Below are positions 1 to 6,259 of a stretch of DNA of 14,397 nt, one piece after another. The position numbers and the translations under genes are program-made. Origin of the DNA: an uncultured Collinsella sp. (lineage in GTDB: Bacteria > Actinomycetota > Coriobacteriia > Coriobacteriales > Coriobacteriaceae); contig CAADUO010000010.1 of NCBI GenBank assembly GCA_900752215.1, positions 1 to 14,397 of the forward strand, in the 5' to 3' direction. The notes beneath the pieces were generated by a model, which saw only the letters and a list, made by a program, of their open reading frames with translations, made no database searches and had not been told where the DNA came from. How positions within the stretch are numbered: the first letter of the stretch is position 1; every line of letters starts with the position of its first letter.

Positions 1-225
1 CCTCGCAGTATCCGGTTCTCAAGGTGCACGCTTTGCGGCTCATCCGGTCCGACCGGGCCGCGCGGCAAGGAGATATATTGCCAGACCGGAGGGGCCCCGG
101 GGGCGGGAATCGCGCACTCCATAATTTGTTCACAAACGAATATGTCCCTCAGTCGCGTCCCTGAGGTTATAACTGAAGCATTGGCTTCTGATATTGGCGA
201 TGACCAGCTGTTTTATGAGTATTGA
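1..225 (+). other. Open reading frame running in from the window edge, coding status uncertain
   Basis: A frame is open from base 1 to a TGA at 223-225 (74 codons), with a possible internal ATG at 142. The last part reads ...VPEVITEALASDIGDDQLFYEY and is protein-like; the GC-rich first part contains CTLCG and YCQTGG. A competing frame on the minus strand starts at an ATG at 122 (MECAIPAPGAPPVWQYISLP...) and runs out of the left edge. It begins exactly where composition shifts from AT-rich to GC-rich. Neither has a convincing ribosome binding site in view, and I recognise no family. At most one is real. The left flank would decide which. Confidence 0.22.
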
Positions 226-335
226 GACATCGGTCATCTCTGGAGCGCTACTTTACCCCAAAGGCATCAGCTATTTGTTTCCCATCGGTAAAAGGCGGGT
301 TTTGTTCGCCAAGCGTTCTTATATATAGATAGATA
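226..335. other. AT-rich non-coding stretch
   Basis: I see no convincing gene or RNA here. The stretch lies between the end of the left-edge frame and the first copy of the tRNA-Lys trailer repeat. Its composition matches the TraX patch and not the GC-rich core genes. Confidence 0.3.
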
Positions 336-408
336 CGGGTTCGAACCCATGAAAGGGCGACAAAAAAAGACAGCCAACCGAAGTTGACCGCTTTCTATTC
401 TATGCTGG
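336..408 (-). repeat. Diverged copy of the tRNA-Lys trailer, without the tRNA
   Basis: This stretch aligns with 1573-1643. Both contain GGGTTCGAACCC (337-348 and 1574-1585), then exactly 12 nt, then an A-run, CCAACCG, a G/C-rich arm, CGCTTTCT.TTCTATG and .TGG. In the last 28 aligned positions I count 23 matches. Homology ends at the CCA and discriminator base of the tRNA, so the copy carries everything downstream of a tRNA-Lys but none of its body. It could be the scar of a lost tRNA gene, a tandem duplication, or an integration boundary. Confidence 0.75.
362..394 (-). terminator. Rho-independent terminator downstream of the TraX module
   Basis: On the minus strand GTCAAC pairs with GTTGGC around a TTCG loop, giving a C(UUCG)G tetraloop. 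An outer AAAG/CTTT pairing is separated by a small internal loop, and seven T follow. It lies inside the trailer copy and would end transcripts coming from traX. Confidence 0.65.
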
Positions 409-673
409 AGCATCCAGAGGGTGCTTCCGAACTCGTTTTCTCGCTGCCATTCATGCTTTCGAAGCATCTTTCGACCTTCGCAGTCTCATGTTTTGAGGAT
501 CTGCCGTGTTTATCACTGTTATCAATGAGTGTGTGGAAGTGATCCTCATACAGATTCATGCGATCCGCCAGAGAACTGAGAAGCATCTTTCTGCAGCCCT
601 CGTTGTCTATCCTCGCATCTCTCAGGTCTTCCGGAAATTCACAAGCAGTCTTAGGGTCAATTTGTTTCTGCTT
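395..673 (-). pseudogene. Decayed or partial coding frame downstream of traX
   Basis: The minus strand is open from just after a TGA at 674-676 to a TAG at 395-397, about 92 codons. The first ATG is at 586 (MLLSSLADRMNLYEDHFHTL...). Before it the frame still looks protein-like (PEDLRDARIDNEGCRK) but has no ATG, GTG or TTG start. This suggests the 3' part of a gene whose 5' end was lost, or a frameshifted remnant. It is not in frame with traX, and its stop lies at the edge of the terminator copy. I do not recognise a family. A short gene starting at 586 is possible, but no clear ribosome binding site precedes that ATG. Confidence 0.3.
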
Positions 674-695
674 TCAGAGACTTGTTTGAGAGTTT

Positions 696-1493
696 TTAAA
701 GACAGTTCAAAACAATAAGCGAGACACCATAAAGCAGAGCAAGATGTGCCGGATAGAAAATGTAGAAGAAATATTTGAGCTTCAGCCCTCGCTTGCCATT
801 ATAAAGATTGATAAGCAGCAACGAAACGACCGCGGCAGCAACATCAGGATTAAATACATTAGCTGTAGCAAACTCAAATCCGCCGCCAACTATATGGCAT
901 GACGAAAGGAGCACTGCGCATACTGCAGCAAAGAACATCTTGGCCTTGCTGTCGTGGAATAAATAGAATGCAGCCACAAGCAGAATGCCATACACACCGC
1001 CATCCAGTTTAGTGTATTCAGCTGCCAGTGCTGTCAAAACAATCAGAGCAGTTTCTGCGATGTACCTTTTCCATTTTGAAAGACTTTGTATCTTTTCCAG
1101 AATAATCAAAAAGACCAAGGAAAGCAGGAGCTCATACATAACATTCTGTTGCCGAAGGTCAAATAGCTGCCCGGTTTGAACGAAATCGTATATGGGCTCC
1201 GCAATGATTGCGAAGACAAGCATATTTCGCAGGTACTTCTTTATGTCATGAGTATGCAAAAATCCCTCAACTATCAAAAAGCAAAATAAGGGAAATGCAA
1301 TTCTGCCAAGAACATGAAGCACATCCGAAGCCTCGCTTAGAATCGCCCACTGCTCGTCTGATATCTGATTGTACGATGCGTGAGTCATGATTCCATTGGT
1401 CAGGACGATCCTGCTTACATGATCGAGAACCATCGAAATGGCCGCTATTATCTTTAATGTGCTGCCGCTAATTCCGTATCTATCTGTTTTCAT
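696..1493 (-). CDS. TraX family membrane protein
   Basis: 265 residues, usual TraX length, with about eight hydrophobic segments. Family hallmarks are visible: N-terminal STLKIIAAISMVLDHVSR, then GRIAFPLFCFLIVEGF, then QQNVMYELLLSL, and near the C terminus LYNGKRG followed by KYFFYIFYPAHLALLYG. In F-like plasmids TraX acetylates the N terminus of pilin. Chromosomal TraX-like proteins in Gram-positives are polytopic and mostly of unknown substrate, probably membrane acyltransferases. The start is the ATG at 1493, preceded by an AAAGGA-type ribosome binding site. No conjugation, relaxase or pilin gene is nearby. The gene is clearly AT-richer than the genes from 1742 onward and sits next to tRNA-Lys between trailer repeats, which suggests acquisition. 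It appears intact. Family call is confident; function is inferred. Confidence 0.88.
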   Translation of the reverse strand: MKTDRYGISGSTLKIIAAISMVLDHVSRIVLTNGIMTHASYNQISDEQWAILSEASDVLHVLGRIAFPLFCFLIVEGFLHTHDIKKYLRNMLVFAIIAEPIYDFVQTGQLFDLRQQNVMYELLLSLVFLIILEKIQSLSKWKRYIAETALIVLTALAAEYTKLDGGVYGILLVAAFYLFHDSKAKMFFAAVCAVLLSSCHIVGGGFEFATANVFNPDVAAAVVSLLLINLYNGKRGLKLKYFFYIFYPAHLALLYGVSLIVLNCL

Positions 1494-1512
1494 TTTGTTT
1501 TCCTTTCGTTGG

Positions 1513-1530
1513 GTGGGCCGTCGGGGGTTC
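1513..1530 (-). repeat. Partial copy of the tRNA-Lys 3' end
   Basis: Bases 1513-1530 match 1640-1657 at 17 of 18 positions; the only change is A to G at 1523. The copied stretch is the end of CCA, the discriminator, the acceptor 3' strand and the start of the T-arm, in the same orientation as the real tRNA. It stops inside the T-loop. The single substitution improves pairing with CCCCGACGG at 1567-1575, so it may be structural. Confidence 0.75.
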
Positions 1531-1585
1531 AGCCTGCTCCGCAGGCGGCCGCTGCGGCGCTCCGCGCCCCGACGGGTTCGAACCC
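1517..1585 (-). repeat. Palindromic cruciform-like element behind tRNA-Lys
   Basis: An outer inverted repeat, CCGTCGGGG and CCCCGACGG, encloses two short hairpins. These are GCCTGC-TCC-GCAGGC (1532-1546) and GGCGC-TCC-GCGCC (1556-1568), with the palindrome GCGGCCGC (1545-1552) between them. On the minus strand both loops read GC-GGA-GC. The right side runs into the palindromic T-arm-like GGGTTCGAACCC at 1574-1585. The form resembles REP-like elements. No transposase is seen in the window. Confidence 0.65.
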
Positions 1586-1598
1586 GTGTCGCGGCAAT

Positions 1599-1629
1599 AA
1601 AAAAGCGACCAACCGGAGTCGATCGCTTT
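1599..1629 (-). terminator. tRNA-Lys terminator
   Basis: On the minus strand a 12-pair stem (AAAGCGATCGAC with GTTGGTCGCTTT, including two G-T pairs) closes a TCCG loop, giving a UNCG-class tetraloop. A run of six T starts within the 3' arm. It lies about 9 nt downstream of the CCA end. Confidence 0.85.
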
Positions 1630-1637
1630 CTTTTCTA

Positions 1638-1713
1638 TGGTGGGCCGTCAGGGGTTCGAACCCTGGACCTTGGGATTAAAAGTCCCCTGCTCTGCCAGCT
1701 GAGCTAACGGCCC
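1638..1713 (-). tRNA. tRNA-Lys(TTT)
   Basis: 76 nt including an encoded CCA (minus-strand complement of 1638-1640). Acceptor arm GGGCCGT pairs with ACGGCCC and the discriminator is A. D-arm is AGCTCAGCTGGCAGAGC. The anticodon loop is CTTTTAA with TTT at 1678-1680. T-arm is CAGGGTTCGAACCCCTG. Nothing looks broken. Transcription is leftward from its own promoter at 1723-1751. Confidence 0.97.
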
Positions 1714-1722
1714 GCGGGTGGC

Positions 1723-1751
1723 ATTGTACCACGGTCTGGGACTATTCCCAA
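1723..1751 (-). promoter_or_regulatory. Promoter of tRNA-Lys
   Basis: On the minus strand, -35 TTGGGA (1746-1751), a 17-nt spacer and -10 TACAAT (1723-1728) place the start about 3 nt before the tRNA 5' end. The -35 box lies within the last codons of the aminopeptidase gene. Confidence 0.7.
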
Positions 1752-3022
1752 CTCCATTGGCCGTTCTGGAAAATCACAACTTCACGTCCATCAGGCGTAA
1801 TGCCCGTAATATCGATGTCGTCCGTGCCAATCATAAAGTCGACATGCGTGCTCGAGATGTTAACGCCATGCTCCAGGAGCTCCTCTTTGGACATATCATA
1901 TCCACCCTCGATGCACTCGGGGAAGCCGACTCCCAGCGCAAGATGACAGCTGGCGTTCTCGTCATAGAGCGTATCGTAGAACAGAACACCACTTTCGCGG
2001 ATCGGCGTGTTCTTGGAAATGAGCGCGACCTCTCCCAGGTGAGCAGCGCCCTCGTCAGTATCGATGATACTTGCGAGCGTTGCCTTGCCCACGCGGGCGT
2101 CGTAGTCCACCACGCGGCCGGCCTCGAACTTAATCCAAAAATCGTCAACCTTGTTACCGTGGTGAATGAGCGGCATGGCCGAGTACACGATACCGTCGGC
2201 ACGCATACGATCAGGCGAGGTGAAGACCTCCTCGGTGGGGATGTTGGGGAAGAAGGGGTGTCCATCGGGCGTCTTGCCCTTGCCGCCGGCCCACTCGTGA
2301 CCCTTCGTCATGCCAATCGTCAGATCGGTTCCATTTGCCGAGGCGTAATGTAGGCGGTCAAAACGATTGTCGTTCAGGAAGCGTAAGTTCTTTTCGAACG
2401 CCGCATCATGAAGCTCCCAGTCGCTCTCCGGGTCCTGGCCATCGGCACGAGCGGTGTGCAGAATCGCATTCCACAGCTTATAGATTGCAACCTCATCGGC
2501 GTCTCCCGGGAACACCTCGTGCGCCCAAGCCACGACCGGAGCGCCGGCGATGCACCACGGATTGATGTTGTAATCCAGTCCACGGCGGAAGACCTTGCAC
2601 TGCGTGTTCCTCGCCTTAGAAGCTGCAGCAGGCTTGGCGGGATCGATACCCTTGAGAGCTGCAGGGTCCGCACCCTCGATAAAGATAAAGCAGGCACCGT
2701 CCTGGGCCAGGGAATCCAGCTGCAGGCGCTTCCACTCGGGCGTCTGCTCAAAATAGCTTTTCTCGACATGCTCGTACGTGAGCCTCGTCACAGCATCATC
2801 GGCCCAAATGACCGTCACGTGGCCAGCGCCGGCGGCATAAGCCTCCGCGACCACCACGCGGGCAAAGGACGCGCACTCGACCGGAGACTGAACGACAACC
2901 TCCTGGCCGGACTTGACGTTTACGCCCTTGCGGACAACCAGGCGCGCATAGTTTTTAATCTTGGGCTCTAGGGCCTTCATGCCCTCCAGAGCTTCTTCGA
3001 CCGTCAGGGCAGCTCGAATCAT
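1742..3022 (-). CDS. M29 family aminopeptidase (AmpS/aminopeptidase T type)
   Basis: Cytosolic two-metal exopeptidase that removes N-terminal residues from peptides. About 426 residues, normal for family M29. Family features include FPNIPTEEVFTSPDR (metal-ligand Glu near residues 264-265), HLGEVAL (Glu ligand), LFYDTLYDENASCHLALG (catalytic Tyr and His region) and the C-terminal HVDFMIGTDDIDITG with His and Asp ligands. No signal peptide. I chose the ATG at 3022 because GGAG stands 6 nt upstream. An in-frame ATG at 3034 adds four residues (MEWH) but has no ribosome binding site. The gene stands alone: a terminator lies just upstream and tRNA-Lys just downstream, whose -35 box overlaps this gene's end. 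Substrate preference cannot be read from the sequence. Confidence 0.92.
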   Translation of the reverse strand: MIRAALTVEEALEGMKALEPKIKNYARLVVRKGVNVKSGQEVVVQSPVECASFARVVVAEAYAAGAGHVTVIWADDAVTRLTYEHVEKSYFEQTPEWKRLQLDSLAQDGACFIFIEGADPAALKGIDPAKPAAASKARNTQCKVFRRGLDYNINPWCIAGAPVVAWAHEVFPGDADEVAIYKLWNAILHTARADGQDPESDWELHDAAFEKNLRFLNDNRFDRLHYASANGTDLTIGMTKGHEWAGGKGKTPDGHPFFPNIPTEEVFTSPDRMRADGIVYSAMPLIHHGNKVDDFWIKFEAGRVVDYDARVGKATLASIIDTDEGAAHLGEVALISKNTPIRESGVLFYDTLYDENASCHLALGVGFPECIEGGYDMSKEELLEHGVNISSTHVDFMIGTDDIDITGITPDGREVVIFQNGQWSWE

Positions 3023-3037
3023 GTGCCACTCCATCTA

Positions 3038-3067
3038 TCTATAGGACAATAAAAAGGCGCGCCGCAA
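3038..3067 (-). promoter_or_regulatory. Possible aminopeptidase promoter overlapping a terminator
   Basis: On the minus strand, -35-like TTGCGG (3062-3067), an 18-nt spacer and -10 TATAGA (3038-3043) are seen. The -35 box lies in the loop and 3' arm of the preceding terminator. The expected start near 3031 would leave a very short leader. Readthrough is an alternative source of transcripts. Confidence 0.35.
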
Positions 3068-3081
3068 AAACGACGCGCCTT
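3051..3081 (-). terminator. Terminator of the purC-membrane protein unit
   Basis: On the minus strand an 11-pair stem, AAGGCGCGTCG with CGGCGCGCCTT (one G-T pair), closes a TTTTTG loop and is followed by five T. It lies about 30 nt after the stop of the membrane protein gene. Confidence 0.88.
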
Positions 3082-3111
3082 ATATCTTAGCGATAAGTAT
3101 AAATGCAAACG

Positions 3112-3687
3112 CTACTTCTTCTTGGAGTCCTTTTTGTCCTCCTCGGCAGCTGCGCGCTCGATAAAAGCGTTGAGCTTGTTCTCGGACATGCCCTCGGCCT
3201 GCGCGCGGTACATGTTGCGCAAGGGACGAATACGGGCGAAGTCGTAGATAAAGTCACCCAGGATGATGACATAGGACAAAACGATGCCGACCATCTGAAC
3301 AGGACTGGACACCGTGCCGCCGGGAGCGAAGTAGAGCGAAGCCCAAATTGCCACGACGAGCACCATGCCGATAGCGAGCACCGCCCACCAAATACGGCGG
3401 CGCTTGGTGTAGTCCTCATCCTGCTTGAGAAGGATATTCGATACCGTGTAGATGCGATCCTCGCGGGCGCGCTGCTTGGCCTTGCGGGCGCGCTTTTCCT
3501 CCTTGGAAAGGCCTTCCAGGTTTTCGCCCTTCTCGAGTTCCTTGCGGCGTGCCTTGGATGATGCCGGCACGACGTGAACAGAGCTCGCTGCCTGACGGGC
3601 GGGCTTAGCGGATGCGGCGGACTTGCGCGCAACCCCGGTAACCTCGCGGGATTGCGTGCGCTTGTTCGTGGCGCTACGGGTACTCAC
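3112..3687 (-). CDS. Small two-helix membrane protein, function unknown
   Basis: 191 residues. Residues 1 to about 70 are Ala/Lys/Arg/Ser-rich and probably disordered, followed by a charged helix-like stretch (SKEEKRARKAKQRAREDR). Two hydrophobic segments, about 100-120 (WWAVLAIGMVLVVAIWASLYF) and 130-150 (VQMVGIVLSYVIILGDFIYDF), suggest a hairpin in the membrane. The C terminus is Lys/Glu-rich and charged. The GTG start at 3687 directly follows the TAA of purC, and AAGGAG 9 nt upstream lies inside the end of purC, so translation is probably coupled to purC. It ends at a strong terminator. I cannot name a family. The layout recalls small actinobacterial DUF membrane proteins, but that is a guess. 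No role in purine synthesis can be inferred beyond shared transcription. Confidence 0.8.
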   Translation of the reverse strand: MSTRSATNKRTQSREVTGVARKSAASAKPARQAASSVHVVPASSKARRKELEKGENLEGLSKEEKRARKAKQRAREDRIYTVSNILLKQDEDYTKRRRIWWAVLAIGMVLVVAIWASLYFAPGGTVSSPVQMVGIVLSYVIILGDFIYDFARIRPLRNMYRAQAEGMSENKLNAFIERAAAEEDKKDSKKK

Positions 3688-4575
3688 TTACGCGTTCTCC
3701 TTCATGCTTGTGAACTGGGAGCCCGTAATGATTTGGAAGGCCTCGCGATAGCGCTCGGACGTGCCATCGATGACCTCGGCGGGCAGGTGCGGGGTCTCCC
3801 CCGTCATATCCCAGTTGGCCTTGAGCCAATTGCGGACGAATTGCTTGTCGTAGCTGGGCTGGATCTTGCCCTCCTCGTAGCTGGCGGCAGGCCAGAAACG
3901 GCTGGAGTCGGGCGTGAGGCACTCGTCGATCAGCGTGACCTTGCCATCAATGACACCAAACTCGAACTTGGTGTCGGCGATGATGATGCCACGGGTCGCA
4001 GCGTACTCGGCAGCGGCCTTGTAGATCTTGAGTGACAGGTCGCGGATCTGCGTGGCGATGTCCTCGCCAACGATCTCGCAGCAACGCTCGAACGAGATGT
4101 TCTCGTCATGGTCACCGATCTCGGCCTTCGTGGAGGGCGTGAACAGCGGCTCAGGGAGCTTGGACGCCTCCGTCAGGCCCTCGGGCAGCTGAATGCCACA
4201 GACGGTGCCGTTCTCGTCGTAGGTCTTCTTGCCCGAACCGGTCAGATAGCCGCGGACGATGCACTCGATAGGAATCGTCTGCGCCTTCTTGACCAGCATA
4301 GCGCGACCAGCGAGATAGTCACGGTACTCAGCAAACTCCTCGGGGAAATCCGCCGGGTCGATGGAGACGAGATGGTTAGGAACAATGTCGGCAAACTTAT
4401 CAAACCAGAATGCCGAGATGCGGTTGAGCACCTCCCCCTTAAACGGAATCTCGTCGGGGAGAATAAAGTCGAACGCAGAAATGCGGTCGGTGGCGACCAT
4501 CAGCAGGTTTTCACCGGCATCGTAGATATCACGAACCTTGCCACGGGAATCCGGACGACGCTCCATCGTTGTCAC
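3688..4575 (-). CDS. purC: Phosphoribosylaminoimidazole-succinocarboxamide synthase (SAICAR synthetase)
   Basis: Cytosolic enzyme that joins CAIR and aspartate with ATP to give SAICAR in IMP synthesis. About 295 residues, the longer class of PurC. Visible motifs: RGKVRDIYDAG (nucleotide-binding start), ATDRISAFD, the signature PIECIVRGYLTGSG, and the second signature IADTKFEFG, followed by DECLTPDSSRFW. The start is uncertain. GTG at 4584 abuts the ribosome binding site. GTG at 4575 has AGGAG 8 nt upstream and is my choice. ATG at 4566 is 17 nt away. Downstream, its stop touches the next gene's GTG. Upstream is the histidine kinase gene with a 98-107 nt gap containing a hairpin. I see no purine riboswitch in that gap. 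Confidence 0.96.
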   Translation of the reverse strand: MTTMERRPDSRGKVRDIYDAGENLLMVATDRISAFDFILPDEIPFKGEVLNRISAFWFDKFADIVPNHLVSIDPADFPEEFAEYRDYLAGRAMLVKKAQTIPIECIVRGYLTGSGKKTYDENGTVCGIQLPEGLTEASKLPEPLFTPSTKAEIGDHDENISFERCCEIVGEDIATQIRDLSLKIYKAAAEYAATRGIIIADTKFEFGVIDGKVTLIDECLTPDSSRFWPAASYEEGKIQPSYDKQFVRNWLKANWDMTGETPHLPAEVIDGTSERYREAFQIITGSQFTSMKENA

Positions 4576-4606
4576 GTGAGTCACTCCTTACCAAAATACG
4601 ACAGTA

Positions 4607-4624
4607 ATGCGGGCTTTCCCGCAT
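4607..4624 (-). other. Stem-loop between kinase gene and purC
   Basis: A perfect 7-pair stem, ATGCGGG with CCCGCAT, encloses a 4-nt loop. On the minus strand no T-run follows directly (TACTGTCG...), so it is a weak terminator candidate or a structured purC leader. Confidence 0.4.
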
Positions 4625-4682
4625 GTTCTCGCAAACCCGGAGCGGCAAGGACAAGACCCCTCCTTCACCGAGTAGCGAAAAG

Positions 4683-6248
4683 CTAGTGCTCCATTGTAGT
4701 AGATGCCGCGTCCGCCGTGTGCTCGCGTGGCAGATGAATCGTAAAAGTCGTACCCTTTCCAAGCTCCGACTCCACGGATATGTAGCCATGGTGACGCTCG
4801 ACGATCTGCTTGGTCACGGCGAGGCCAACGCCCAGGCCGCCAGCTTCGCGGGCGCGGCTGGCATCGGCGCGCCAAAACCGCCCGAAGATGCGCGACAGAT
4901 CGTCCTTGGCAATACCGATGCCAGTATCAGAAACGGCAATGCTGACGTGCTTGCGGTCACTGAGCACCGACACCACGACCCAACCGCCCTCGGGGGTGTA
5001 GCGCATGGCGTTGCTCATGAGGTTGATAACACATTGCGTGATCATGTCGGGATCGGCCTCGACGACATCGTCGTGACCCTGGGTCTCGTCCGCAAAACGC
5101 AGGCGCAGATCGCGGTCGACGAACAGGCGCTCCTGGGCATTGACGATGGAACGCACGAAAGGAACCATGTCCACCGGCTCAAGGTTGAGCGGCGCCGTGC
5201 TGTTTTCCATGCGCGACAGGTCGAGCATCTGCTGCACCAGGCGAGCCAGACGACGCGTCTCGGAAGCAACGGTCTCCAAATGCTCATCGTCGGTGGGATA
5301 CACGCCATCCTGCATGGCCTCGACCGTTGCGAGCATGGCCATAAGCGGCGTGCGAAGCTCGTGTGCAACGTCTGAGGTCAGGCGCTTCTCGTGTTTCATA
5401 TCCTTCTCGAGCGAAGTGGCCATCTCGTCGAAGGTCTCTCCCAGCTGATCGATTTCGTCATCGCCGCGCAAGCCCGTACGAGCGGACAAATCGCCGTCGC
5501 GAATCTGCTTGGCGGTGCTGGTAATACGATGAATCGGCTTGGTGAGCATGCGCGACACAAACGATCCGATAACAACCGAGATGCAGACCGCAACAACCGC
5601 GGCGAGCGCCATGGCGTTAAAGGTCTTCTCCCTAAACGCAGAGTCCGCCTTGGTGAGCAGAGCGTCGGAGCCGATGGCCCACAGCTTTACCTGTCCGACA
5701 TGCTCGCCGGAAGACGTTACAATCTCGACGTTAGCAACGCTATCGGAGTCGGTTGGAGCAGACGAGACCGGGCTATGCGAGGCCTTTTTACCGCTCGAGC
5801 TGCTCGACGGCAATTCGCTCTCGCGTACATCGGCGGTGGCGCTTGCCGAGGGCCAGGAATCGTCATAAACGATCACGCCCTTTTTATTGACGACCTGCAT
5901 GCCCAGATCGTCGGAAACCAAACTCGACGTTGCGACCGTGCGCAGTTCTCCCGCGGTCCAAGAGCCGTTTTCCTCATATGAGGTCGCCAACTTCTCGGCA
6001 GCGGAATTTGCGATTTCGACGATATTGGAGCGTGTGTAATCCGAAAAGACCGTGCCCCACACAACAGAGACAACGCCCACCAGCACCAATACCGTCATGA
6101 GCGATGTCAGAGCAAAAGCAAGTGCCATGCGCGAGGGATAGCTCATCGTTGGCCGTGAATCGGAACGAGGCGTGTTCCAACTAGCCTTGGAACCCGCCTC
6201 GCTCTCCTGCTTGTGCTTTTGTCCGATTTCAAAGCGCGCAGGTGTCAT
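4683..6248 (-). CDS. Two-component sensor histidine kinase
   Basis: 521 residues, membrane sensor that autophosphorylates and passes phosphate to the adjacent regulator. Order: cytoplasmic N-tail of about 38 residues, TM1 around 41-68, an extracellular domain of about 140 residues with a Ser-rich insert (SELPSSSSSGKKASHSP), TM2 around 212-234, HAMP linker (SRMLTKPIHRITSTAKQI), HisKA with SDVAHELRTPL (His296), then the ATPase with N box INLMSNAMRYTPEGG (Asn413), G1 DTGIGI, F box FGRFWRAD and G2 GGLGVGLAV. All catalytic motifs are intact. The ATG at 6248 has AGGGA upstream and lies 11 nt after the regulator's stop, so the pair forms one unit. The sensed signal is unknown. The domain order resembles MtrB/PhoR-type kinases, too general for a gene name. 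Confidence 0.95.
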   Translation of the reverse strand: MTPARFEIGQKHKQESEAGSKASWNTPRSDSRPTMSYPSRMALAFALTSLMTVLVLVGVVSVVWGTVFSDYTRSNIVEIANSAAEKLATSYEENGSWTAGELRTVATSSLVSDDLGMQVVNKKGVIVYDDSWPSASATADVRESELPSSSSSGKKASHSPVSSAPTDSDSVANVEIVTSSGEHVGQVKLWAIGSDALLTKADSAFREKTFNAMALAAVVAVCISVVIGSFVSRMLTKPIHRITSTAKQIRDGDLSARTGLRGDDEIDQLGETFDEMATSLEKDMKHEKRLTSDVAHELRTPLMAMLATVEAMQDGVYPTDDEHLETVASETRRLARLVQQMLDLSRMENSTAPLNLEPVDMVPFVRSIVNAQERLFVDRDLRLRFADETQGHDDVVEADPDMITQCVINLMSNAMRYTPEGGWVVVSVLSDRKHVSIAVSDTGIGIAKDDLSRIFGRFWRADASRAREAGGLGVGLAVTKQIVERHHGYISVESELGKGTTFTIHLPREHTADAASTTMEH

Positions 6249-6259
6249 ATGTGATTTCC

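Noticed and set aside
267..467. Leftward 66-codon frame
   Set aside because: It crosses the terminator copy and T-arm palindrome and has no ribosome binding site.
1..1643. Integrative element with an integrase at tRNA-Lys
   Set aside because: No recombinase is visible and the repeat pattern does not match a simple attL/attR pair; the left flank could change this.
1438..1707. Rightward 89-codon frame through tRNA-Lys
   Set aside because: It runs antisense through the traX start, the palindromic element and the tRNA; the peptide is a typical translated-tRNA artefact.
1718..2353. Rightward 211-codon frame opposite the aminopeptidase
   Set aside because: Antisense shadow; the opposite strand carries a complete M29 family protein with its motifs.
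4585..4682. Purine riboswitch or leader peptide before purC
   Set aside because: A strong GGAGGGG is present near 4660 on the minus strand, but no proper start or known aptamer core follows.
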